Source: Opitutaceae bacterium (GTDB lineage Bacteria > Verrucomicrobiota > Verrucomicrobiia > Opitutales > Opitutaceae). From it: DNA of 48,954 nt. Below the pieces are notes generated by a model. It made no database searches, was not told the DNA's origin, and saw nothing but the letters and a program-made list of their open reading frames with translations. Shown here piece by piece: positions 42,022 through 48,954 of this stretch; positions within the stretch are counted from its first letter, which is position 1, and the number at the start of each line of letters is the position of its first letter. The translations under genes and the position numbers were made by a program. The DNA lies in contig JANQSC010000055.1 of assembly GCA_028284235.1 (NCBI GenBank), positions 1 to 48,954 on the forward strand, in the 5' to 3' direction.

Positions 42022-45000
42022 ATGAACACTAAGACACCTATTAAGAAATTCTATAGCCCCTTCTGCGGGCTATTGGCGCTCGCAATCGCGGGCGTCCCTG
42101 GGCTCCATGCTCAGGACGACGACGAGGCGGAGGAGGTTTTCGAACTGTCCCCCTTCTCAGTCGCGGCTGACGACGACAAAGGATACGTCGCGACCACCAC
42201 CTTGGCCGGAACGCGCCTCAAGTCTCAATTGAGAGACTTGGCGGGAGCGATTCAAATCGTGACTTCCGAGTTTCTCGAAGACACAACTGCTACCGGGACG
42301 GAGGACTTGTTCTTGTATACCACAAACACGGAAGCGTCTGGACCGGACGGGAACTTTGGCAATGGCGGCGCTGAGCGTCGCAATCCGAATTCGACACGTG
42401 TTCGCGGTTTGGCCAATCCGGACAGAACCCGCGGCTACTTCCTCACGGATATCGGTTTCGACACCTACAACACCGACCGTGTAGCAATTGCAAAGGGACC
42501 GAACGCCATCCTCTTCGGTCTTGGAAGCCCGGCAGGTATCGTCAACAACAACCTGAAGCAAGCCAAGTTCGAGGACTCCAACGAGATACAGCTTCGCTAC
42601 GGCAGCTGGGATTCCTTCCGCATGGTCATGGACTTCAATCGAGAGTTGGTTGAAGACAAGCTCGCAGTTCGTTTGATCGGTCTCAATGACGAGACCAAGT
42701 TCAAGCAAAAGCCTGCCTTCCAGGATGATCGCCGAATGTATGGAGCAATCCACTACAGAGCGACGGAGAAAACGACCATTCGGGCGAATTTCGAAGTAGG
42801 CTCTCGCACCGCGAGCCGCCCGAATACAAGCTCGCCGACCTCGAATATCCCCAGTTGGATATCCACTGGAATGGCCACCACGACCGGCGCTTCCGGCCAG
42901 TCGGGCTTCAGTGGTTTCGGAGGCAATCGTAACGCCCAGTACATCTACGACGGCCCTGCGGCGACTCAGCCCTCGCTCGGTTTCGACCCGGATCCCGCGA
43001 CCTCTGGTCCCGACGGAATTCGACGCGTGCACTACACGGCGAGAACGATTGAAGACGAAGGGCAGTCTGGCTTCAGTAATGGTGTTTTGACTGATGAGAA
43101 TGGCTGGGTGTTTGATTTCCGCAATCAATCGTTGTCGGGTCTCGACAACACACAGGACTACTCCTTCGACGCTCGCAACATCACTTTGGAGCACCGCTTC
43201 ACCGAGAATGCGGGTATCGAAATCGCCTATGACGACCAGGTTTACGAATCATTCTCAAGAGACCGTGTCGGCAACAATATCAACGTCGATGTTAGCACCT
43301 TTCTGCCGTATCTCATCAACGATGGCATGGGTGGATCGAGAGAGCCCCTCAATCCCAACGTTGGTCGTCCTTACGTGACCATGACCGAGAATATGCGTGG
43401 GGCCGAGACCGAGCGTTCCGCTACCCGAATCACCGGTTACTACGACCTCGACTTCGCTGAGAACAGCGACGACATGCGCTGGCTCGGACGCCACGTATTC
43501 ACAGGTGTATTCACCGAGCAAAGACGCGATGTGCTCAACTATCGGAACGCCTACGGCAGCACCGTCACGGGAGAGCATGAACAAGTGCTCGAAGCGAATC
43601 GCAACCGCGACTTCACTTCCAGTTCTTGGGACCGTCGTTCGCAGGGCAAGCGCTACTTGGGGCCGGCCATCACCGGCATCCCTTCAAGCGGCACCGTTGC
43701 TCAAGGCGTTTTGACCGGAGGCACCCCGCGTCTCAACGAGTTCCAAGCGTGGATGTACGACAGCCAAGCCGATCCCATCGTTCCGGGCCACAACGGCGCG
43801 TATCGCATCGTGAACTCCACGCTGTTGCTGGACCCGATCACTTCGGGGTCTCTCGACCGACAAGACATCGATTCGCTCGCGTTTACCGGCCAGAGCTACT
43901 TCTTGAACAACAACTTGGTAGCGACCTACGGCTGGCGTGAAGACGATGCGTCTTCGTACCGCGACGTCGCGGACCAGACCTCGGACAACATCGCGTTGCT
44001 AGAGACGCTGGGCGTATCCAACGTTCCAGACTCGACCACGAAGGCAAGCGTCTTCTCGTGGGGCGCTGTGGCTCACATGCCGCGCGATTTGGCGGACAAA
44101 ATCGGACTGACATTCAGCGCCCACTACGGCATATCTGAGAATTTCGTACCGTCTCCCGGACGTATTACCCTTTTGAGCCAACCACATCCAGACCCTGCCG
44201 GAGAGACCACGGAGTATGGGTTCAGTATTGGAACAGCGGAAGGCAAGTTCAACCTCCGTGTAAACAAGTACGAGACTATTTCCCTGAATCAGACTGACGG
44301 CGCGCTTGGATCGGCCAGTATCCCGAATTGGGAGCGTCTATTCTACAACAACGTGCGCAATTCGCTGCAGGAACGCGAACCGCGCGATCCTTCCGTGCCA
44401 CCTGAAGTATACAACACATGGGCGGCAGACGACCCAAGATTGTGGCCCAATAATATACTGTGGGCAGATACCTACACCAACCCGCCACAGGGGATGATGG
44501 ACGCGTTTTGGAACCCAACCAATCCGGATCCGTCTCCAGGAGGAACGCCGCAGGTGTCGGACAGTCCAAACTCGAACGTTACTGGCGTTTCCGACTTCCA
44601 GTCGAAGGGTCTCGAAATCGAAGGGGTCTGGAATCCGAATTCCAGCTGGACCTTCGCGTTCAACGCCGCTCAGCAGGAGGTTGTTAAGACGAATGTACTG
44701 CAGTCTTATCGCGAGTACTTCGATATTCGTGAACCTCAATGGCTGGCGATGGGGGATCTCGTAGCGCGTCCCAACACGTACCAGAATTATAGCGATCTGA
44801 ATGGCAATGGCGTCCCGGATCCCGGCGAGCCCTCGACTGCGCAGACGATCTATCAGCGTACGCGTACGGTTCAGTGGCCTCGACTACTGAGAGAGACCTC
44901 TCAGGAAGGGCGTTCAAGCAACGAAGTGCGCGAATGGCGTTTCAACCTCGTCACCAACTACCGATTCCCTGAGGATAGCAATCTGAAAGGCTGGTCTGTG

Positions 45001-45336
45001 GGCGGCGCATTCCGCTGGCAGGACGATGTCGGAATCGGGTACCGAAATGGAACTGCGACTGAAGCCGAGCTCGGCGTAGTCGGAGTTGGCGAACTCGGTA
45101 TCGCGGACGTGACGCAGCCCATCTTTGGGCCGACCGAGCAGAACGTTGATATTTGGTTCGCGCACCGCCGCAAAATTTTGAACGACAGCGTGGACTGGAA
45201 GATCCAGCTCAACATTCGCAATGCGCTGGACAACGACGACCTGATCTACACCGCGGTGAATCCGGACGGACTCCCCACGCGCGTACGATTGGTGAATCCG
45301 ATGAACTTCCGCCTCACCAGCACGTTCAAGTTCTAG
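42022..45336 (+). CDS. TonB-dependent outer-membrane receptor
   Basis: An 1104-residue outer-membrane transporter, with signal peptide (GLLALAIAGVPGLHA) and a TonB-box-like N-terminal sequence (EEVFELSPFSV) typical of Opitutae receptors. The plug domain covers about residues 55-200 (TTLAGTRLKSQLRDLAGAIQ, RVAIAKGPNAILFGLGSPAG). The barrel ends LVNPMNFRLTSTFKF, with the terminal Phe expected for BAM recognition. It imports a bulky nutrient, energised by TonB-ExbBD. The following sugar-acid genes suggest an oligosaccharide or sugar acid, not a siderophore; that is context only. No SusD partner is present. A strong terminator follows at 45428-45467. Confidence 0.93.
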   Translation: MNTKTPIKKFYSPFCGLLALAIAGVPGLHAQDDDEAEEVFELSPFSVAADDDKGYVATTTLAGTRLKSQLRDLAGAIQIVTSEFLEDTTATGTEDLFLYTTNTEASGPDGNFGNGGAERRNPNSTRVRGLANPDRTRGYFLTDIGFDTYNTDRVAIAKGPNAILFGLGSPAGIVNNNLKQAKFEDSNEIQLRYGSWDSFRMVMDFNRELVEDKLAVRLIGLNDETKFKQKPAFQDDRRMYGAIHYRATEKTTIRANFEVGSRTASRPNTSSPTSNIPSWISTGMATTTGASGQSGFSGFGGNRNAQYIYDGPAATQPSLGFDPDPATSGPDGIRRVHYTARTIEDEGQSGFSNGVLTDENGWVFDFRNQSLSGLDNTQDYSFDARNITLEHRFTENAGIEIAYDDQVYESFSRDRVGNNINVDVSTFLPYLINDGMGGSREPLNPNVGRPYVTMTENMRGAETERSATRITGYYDLDFAENSDDMRWLGRHVFTGVFTEQRRDVLNYRNAYGSTVTGEHEQVLEANRNRDFTSSSWDRRSQGKRYLGPAITGIPSSGTVAQGVLTGGTPRLNEFQAWMYDSQADPIVPGHNGAYRIVNSTLLLDPITSGSLDRQDIDSLAFTGQSYFLNNNLVATYGWREDDASSYRDVADQTSDNIALLETLGVSNVPDSTTKASVFSWGAVAHMPRDLADKIGLTFSAHYGISENFVPSPGRITLLSQPHPDPAGETTEYGFSIGTAEGKFNLRVNKYETISLNQTDGALGSASIPNWERLFYNNVRNSLQEREPRDPSVPPEVYNTWAADDPRLWPNNILWADTYTNPPQGMMDAFWNPTNPDPSPGGTPQVSDSPNSNVTGVSDFQSKGLEIEGVWNPNSSWTFAFNAAQQEVVKTNVLQSYREYFDIREPQWLAMGDLVARPNTYQNYSDLNGNGVPDPGEPSTAQTIYQRTRTVQWPRLLRETSQEGRSSNEVREWRFNLVTNYRFPEDSNLKGWSVGGAFRWQDDVGIGYRNGTATEAELGVVGVGELGIADVTQPIFGPTEQNVDIWFAHRRKILNDSVDWKIQLNIRNALDNDDLIYTAVNPDGLPTRVRLVNPMNFRLTSTFKF

Positions 45337-45372
45337 TGACGTTTAGTAGTAGTTAGTACAACGGGTTGTTTC

Positions 45373-45405
45373 GCGGACTGGCCCTAAAGGGTTAGGCCAG
45401 TCCGC
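45373..45405 (+). terminator. Hairpin with 11-bp perfect stem after the TonB-dependent receptor
   Basis: GCGGACTGGCC (45373-45383) and GGCCAGTCCGC (45395-45405) pair perfectly around an 11-nt loop, 36 bp past the receptor stop. No T run follows, so it may stabilise the mRNA 3-prime end or act with the next hairpin. Confidence 0.5.
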
Positions 45406-45427
45406 CGCCTCCCGTTAACCGAATTGC

Positions 45428-45467
45428 GCGGGTTGCTTGATGTCTTCGGGCAACCCGCATTTTTTTT
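45428..45467 (+). terminator. Rho-independent terminator directly upstream of the next start codon
   Basis: GCGGGTTGC (45428-45436) and GCAACCCGC (45450-45458) form a perfect 9-bp stem, followed by A and eight T (45460-45467): a textbook intrinsic terminator. Only eight bases separate it from the ATG at 45476, so it also forms the leader of the next gene and could act as an attenuator. Confidence 0.85.
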
Positions 45468-45475
45468 AACGAAAA

Positions 45476-46780
45476 ATGATAAATACTCGTCGCCAATTTC
45501 TCAAGACAGGAGCCGTCGCTGCTGCAGCCACTCTGACGCCAGGTTCTGGTGTAAGCGCGAACAATCTGGATACGGCTGCTCGTGGAACGAGTCCGTTGAA
45601 GATTACGCGGGTGGAGCCATTCGTGATCAGCGCGCCGATGGTGGAAGGTCCCTTGAGCGAGTACGTTGAGATGCCGCCTCTAGGCGCGGAAACGGGCCGC
45701 CAGGGAATCGGCAATCGGCTGAACCACTCCTTCCCGTCCCGGACCAAAGGCGTTCGGTTTACAGTTTTGGTGAAAGTGTCGACGAATCAGGGAATCGAAG
45801 GTTGGGGAGAGGCGCACGCCCCCGTGGCGCCGGCGGTTCACGCCCAGGTGATTCGCGACTTGCTCGCTCCGATCGTGATGGGGGAAGACGCCCGTCGCGT
45901 CGGTCCGATCTGGGAAAAGATGTACTCCAGCCAGCGTGTGCGCGGGTACTCGTCGGGATTCTATACGGAGTCGATTGCGGCCATCGACATCGCCCTCTGG
46001 GACATTCTTGGAAAGTTCGCCAACCTGCCCGTGTACCAGCTTTTGGGAGGCAAGTACCGCGACCGTATTCCGACCTACCAAGGTGCGGGTACGCCGGAAG
46101 ACGCGACTCGTTCGATGGAGGAAGGATTCACCGCGGTCAAGATGGGCTACAACAAGTCGAGCTCGGACGGGATTGAAAAAGTCGCCCGCGTGTCGGAAGC
46201 GATTGGCGACCGAGGCCAGCTCATGATCGATTCTCTGGGCGCCTTCAAGCTGCACGAAGCGGTCAGCGTGGGCAGGCAACTCGACGCGCTGGGGAATATT
46301 GGCTGGTTCGAGGACGCACTCTTGGTCGACGACTCGATACGGTATCCAGATCTTGCGGACGCGTTGGATACCGCGGTTTGTTCGGGTGAGGCGCTGTCGA
46401 ACCGGTTTCAGTTTCGGGACTTGCTGCAGAGCGGGGGAGCGGACGTGGTCAACCCCGACGTCGGACGGGCGGCGGGAATCACCGAGTGCAAGCGCATCGC
46501 GGATTTGGCCGACGCTTACGGCGTGCTTTGGTCGCCGCACGTGAGTACTGGGCTCTCGCCTTATGTCGCGGCGTCGCTTCATTTGTCGGTGGCGACGCCC
46601 AACGCGGTCATCATGGAAGGCGGCAATATCCACAGCGCGACCGACGTGGGAGGCTCGCGCGGGAATGTGCTCCTGAAGGAGCCAATTGAATTTCACCCCG
46701 GGTATGCCGTCGTCCCCGAGCGTCCGGGATTGGGCATTGAGTTCGACGAGAAAGCGCTAAAGAAAGTGATCGCCCAATAA
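45476..46780 (+). CDS. Tat-exported enolase-superfamily sugar-acid enzyme
   Basis: A 434-residue mandelate racemase/muconate lactonizing enzyme family protein with a twin-arginine signal (NTRRQFLKTGAVAAAATL), so probably periplasmic. Likely active-site residues: K222 (AVKMGYNK), metal ligands D252 (MIDSLG), E279 (WFEDA), E305 (SGEAL), then D328 (NPDVG) and H355 (SPHVSTG). The D252-S-L context lacks the D-x-H histidine of galactonate-type dehydratases, so its chemistry may differ from its paralogue at 47751, with which it shares GFYxxxxAAxDIALWD. Dehydration or epimerisation of a sugar acid is likely. The ATG at 45476 is fixed by the Tat motif, and it follows a terminator T run by only 8 bp. 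The DapA-like gene is 47 bp downstream. Confidence 0.87.
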   Translation: MINTRRQFLKTGAVAAAATLTPGSGVSANNLDTAARGTSPLKITRVEPFVISAPMVEGPLSEYVEMPPLGAETGRQGIGNRLNHSFPSRTKGVRFTVLVKVSTNQGIEGWGEAHAPVAPAVHAQVIRDLLAPIVMGEDARRVGPIWEKMYSSQRVRGYSSGFYTESIAAIDIALWDILGKFANLPVYQLLGGKYRDRIPTYQGAGTPEDATRSMEEGFTAVKMGYNKSSSDGIEKVARVSEAIGDRGQLMIDSLGAFKLHEAVSVGRQLDALGNIGWFEDALLVDDSIRYPDLADALDTAVCSGEALSNRFQFRDLLQSGGADVVNPDVGRAAGITECKRIADLADAYGVLWSPHVSTGLSPYVAASLHLSVATPNAVIMEGGNIHSATDVGGSRGNVLLKEPIEFHPGYAVVPERPGLGIEFDEKALKKVIAQ

Positions 46781-46789
46781 GCAGGGAGA

Positions 46790-46805
46790 GGCGGACCGAT
46801 CCGCC
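46790..46805 (+). promoter_or_regulatory. Small hairpin between the exported enzyme and the DapA-like gene
   Basis: GGCGGA-CCGA-TCCGCC, a 6-bp stem with a 4-nt loop, 9 bp past the stop at 46780. Without a T run it is more likely an mRNA-processing or stability element within the operon than a terminator. Confidence 0.35.
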
Positions 46806-46827
46806 AAACGAGAACACACACAGATTT

Positions 46828-47754
46828 ATGTCATCACTCTTAACAGGAATTTTGCCGGTGCTGCCGACCCCCTTTGACGAGGAGGGGAAAATCGACCCGG
46901 TCGCCATGGAGCGAGTCGCCCGATTTTGCGTGGAGGCGGGCTCGAGCGGGCTCGTCTTTCCCGGCGTCGCAAGCGAGTACGACCATTTGTCGCCGAACGA
47001 GCGAATTGCTTTGCTAGAAGTCGTGTGCCGGGTTGCCGAGGGACGAATCCCGGTCATTAGCGGGGGAGGGAAAGGAAGCCCGGAAGAGATCGGAGCGAAT
47101 ATTCTTCAAGCGAAGGAAATGGGCGCGGTTGTGTCCATGGTTTTGATACCGAACCAGTTCGCGGACGACGAAAAAGGAGCCACCGAGTTTATCCTTTCCG
47201 TTATAGAAAACGCGCCTGGAGTGGAGATCGTATTGCAGAACGCGCCGGCTCCTGTGGGAGCGGGACTGGATACCTCTTGCATTTCCCGTATTGTGAGCGC
47301 GTCCCCATCGATTCGATACGTTAAGGAAGAGTCGTTGCCCTCCGGGCCGCGTGTTAGCGCGTTGATATCAGAGGCTCCGGAGCATTTGATCGGAGTGATT
47401 GGCGGTGGCGGCGCTCGCTACCTGATCGACGAGATGAATCGTGGAGCCATTGCGGCCATGCCAGCGGCGGAGATTACCGATATCCATGTCGACATGTGGA
47501 ATGCCTACCAAGGCGGGGACGTTTCAAAGGCCCGGGATCTCTACAAGCGGGCGTTGCCGTTGCTGGTGATCCAGTTTATTTACCGCATGCGATTGACGAA
47601 GCATGTGCTGACGCGTCGCGGTGTACTGAAGAACGCGATTGTTCGCTCGCCGTTGCCGGAGTTCGACGCATTCGACGAGACGGAACTGGCGGCCCAGATG
47701 GAAGCGTTGTCGCCGTTTATGAGAATCGCGCCCTTGAAGCCGGTCGTTCTATGA
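46828..47754 (+). CDS. DapA-family aldolase/lyase with altered active-site tyrosine
   Basis: A 308-residue class I TIM-barrel lyase of the dihydrodipicolinate synthase/N-acetylneuraminate lyase family. K166 (IRYVKEES) should form the Schiff base. The phosphate/carboxylate loop, normally GTTGE, reads P-G-V-A-S-E50. The catalytic Tyr of the usual YNxP motif is replaced by Q137 (VLQNAP), so this is not a standard DapA. Flanked by two sugar-acid dehydratase-like genes, it most likely cleaves or dehydrates a 2-keto-3-deoxy sugar acid in the cytoplasm. Its stop overlaps the start of the following gene (ATGA), so translation is coupled. Family certain; reaction inferred from context. Confidence 0.9.
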   Translation: MSSLLTGILPVLPTPFDEEGKIDPVAMERVARFCVEAGSSGLVFPGVASEYDHLSPNERIALLEVVCRVAEGRIPVISGGGKGSPEEIGANILQAKEMGAVVSMVLIPNQFADDEKGATEFILSVIENAPGVEIVLQNAPAPVGAGLDTSCISRIVSASPSIRYVKEESLPSGPRVSALISEAPEHLIGVIGGGGARYLIDEMNRGAIAAMPAAEITDIHVDMWNAYQGGDVSKARDLYKRALPLLVIQFIYRMRLTKHVLTRRGVLKNAIVRSPLPEFDAFDETELAAQMEALSPFMRIAPLKPVVL

Positions 47755-48911
47755 GTCGCGTCGCCAAGGTCGAGTCTTTCATTCTAACGGTTCCGAGAGA
47801 CGAGCCCTATCTGGGCGGCTTGCGCCCAGGCGAGGAGCCGAATGCCAAAGGCTACTTCGTGCGCAAGAAGAACAAGACGGTGTATCCGGTAATGGATCGT
47901 TCCGTGCTGGTTCGCGTGGAGACGGAATCGGGCGTCGTTGGCTGGGGAGAGACTTACGGCATTGTCGCCCCGAAGGCGACGACCGCGATCATCGACGATT
48001 TGCTGGCGGACTTCGTAGTGGGGCGTGAACCGTCGGACGCGTCGACCGTTCACGACGATCTGTACAATTTGATGCGCGTTCGTGGATACACGGGCGGATT
48101 CTATCTCGATGCCTTGGCGGCGGTGGACATTGCCTTGTGGGACGCGGCGGGCCGCTTGGTGGGCAAATCGGTTTACGAGTTGCTGGGGGGCTGCCTTCGC
48201 GACGAAATACCCGCCTACGTGTCGGGCTTGCCCAAACCGACATTGACCGAGCGGGCGGAGTTTGCTCGAGAGTGGCAGGGGCGCGGGTTCGACAGTTTTA
48301 AGTTCGCGGCGCCGGTCGCAGATGACGGCGTTGTCGCGGAGATCTCCGCATTGAGGGAGGCTTTGGGCTCGGACGCTCGAATCGCGGCCGACTTGCACTG
48401 GGTCCATACGCCGGACGAAGCGATCGACACGATTCGCCAGATGGAGCCGCACGGGCTCTGGTTCGCGGAGGCTCCGGTGGCAACCGAGGACGTCCAAGGA
48501 CTCGCCCAGGTTGCCCAAGGAGTGGATACGCCGATCGGCGCGGGCGAGGAATGGCGCACGACTTACGAGGCCAAGCTGCGCTTCGACGTTAACGCGGTCT
48601 CGATCGTCCAGCCCGAAATGGGGCATACGGGGATCACGCAGTTTACGCGTATCGCTCGCATGGCCCATGAACGGGGTATCCAGATTATCCCGCACGCCAC
48701 GATAGGTTCGGGTGTTTTTCTCGCCGCGAGTCTACAGGCGAGCGTCGCGCTCGAGGGACTCGTGGGCCACGAGTTTCAACATTCGATTTTCGAGCGTAAC
48801 CACGGTTTGATTACGGAGGGAATCGAGTGTTCGGAGGGGGCGTATCGGATCGCCGACGGTCCCGGACTGGGTGTTGAACCGACAGAGGAGTTGATTTCCA
48901 AATTGGCGTGA
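47751..48911 (+). CDS. Cytoplasmic enolase-superfamily sugar-acid dehydratase-like enzyme
   Basis: A 386-residue mandelate racemase/muconate lactonizing enzyme family protein, starting at ATG 47751, which overlaps the DapA-like stop by 4 bp; the frame is open further upstream, but only inside the previous gene. No signal peptide. Residues: K184 (FKFAAP), D214 and H216 (AADLHW), E240 (WFAEAP), E266 (GAGEEW) and H315 (IIPHATIG). The D-x-H motif and the late His resemble galactonate/gluconate-type dehydratases, so dehydration to a 2-keto-3-deoxy acid for the adjacent lyase is plausible. It is a paralogue of the exported enzyme at 45476. The gene is complete; what follows is the start of a REP-like sequence at the window edge. 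Confidence 0.9.
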   Translation: MSRVAKVESFILTVPRDEPYLGGLRPGEEPNAKGYFVRKKNKTVYPVMDRSVLVRVETESGVVGWGETYGIVAPKATTAIIDDLLADFVVGREPSDASTVHDDLYNLMRVRGYTGGFYLDALAAVDIALWDAAGRLVGKSVYELLGGCLRDEIPAYVSGLPKPTLTERAEFAREWQGRGFDSFKFAAPVADDGVVAEISALREALGSDARIAADLHWVHTPDEAIDTIRQMEPHGLWFAEAPVATEDVQGLAQVAQGVDTPIGAGEEWRTTYEAKLRFDVNAVSIVQPEMGHTGITQFTRIARMAHERGIQIIPHATIGSGVFLAASLQASVALEGLVGHEFQHSIFERNHGLITEGIECSEGAYRIADGPGLGVEPTEELISKLA

Positions 48912-48944
48912 ATATGGCGAGCGTGATGGTTGGCAAATTGCAAT

Positions 48945-48954
48945 GTAGGGCCGG
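48945..48954 (+). repeat. Possible start of a REP-like repeat at the window edge
   Basis: GTAGGGCCGG, the last ten bases, matches the opening of the repeat halves at 40490 and 40570 (GTAGGGC). Too short to be sure. Confidence 0.3.

Overview
The window looks like a chromosomal segment of a marine-type Verrucomicrobiota bacterium, most likely class Opitutae. This rests on the gene families and not on any marker gene. They include planctomycete/verrucomicrobial cytochrome-like proteins (DUF1592, DUF1549/DUF1553) with Tat-exported DUF1552/DUF1501 partners, an ECF sigma factor of the Rhodopirellula/Verrucomicrobium type, a DUF6797 protein, an Opitutae-style TonB-dependent receptor with an N-terminal FELSPF-type box, two formylglycine sulfatases and four enolase-superfamily sugar-acid dehydratase-like proteins. 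No rRNA, tRNA, CRISPR array, phage gene or transposase gene was seen.

Layout. 1-925 (-) is the N-terminal part of an FAD-linked glycolate/lactate oxidase, cut by the window edge. 1051-5051 (+) holds a secreted sulfatase, an orphan secreted protein, an aldo/keto reductase and a BI-1-like membrane protein. 5489-7883 (+) pairs a Tat-exported galactonate-dehydratase-like enzyme with a secreted NHL beta-propeller. 8133-12033 (-) is a DUF1592/DUF1552 pair. It is divergent from a tightly packed run of eight genes, 12385-25585 (+): DUF1552, a second DUF1592-type cytochrome, ECF sigma, FecR-LamG, DUF1549/LamG/DUF1553 cytochrome, DUF1501, a lactonase-type propeller and a second sulfatase.

25586-31510 appears lower in G+C and different in character: a double-HTH regulator, a LacI-family regulator, a large secreted G8-domain protein divergent from it, and an 840-bp non-coding stretch carrying a 165-bp MITE-like element. 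31511-37408 (-) is a three-gene operon of a Tat-exported TIM-barrel isomerase, a dehydrogenase-HEAT-cytochrome protein and a PhoD-like phosphatase. It diverges from a DUF6797/sorbosone-dehydrogenase-type/azurin fusion (37622-40453). 40610-41701 is another enolase-superfamily protein. 42022-48911 holds a TonB-dependent receptor, a strong terminator, and a three-gene sugar-acid operon of a Tat-exported dehydratase-like enzyme, a DapA-family aldolase/lyase and a cytoplasmic dehydratase-like paralogue.

Taken together the window reads as an envelope-centred system for sulfated or acidic polysaccharides: sulfate removal, oxidation by haem and copper proteins outside the cytoplasm, sugar-acid dehydration and retro-aldol cleavage, uptake by TonB, and control by an ECF sigma factor and a LacI repressor. 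The substrate cannot be read from the sequence. Start sites usually lack a Shine-Dalgarno sequence, and several are preceded by a C-rich ACCCC-like stretch. Many intergenic regions carry hairpins and dispersed palindromic repeats.
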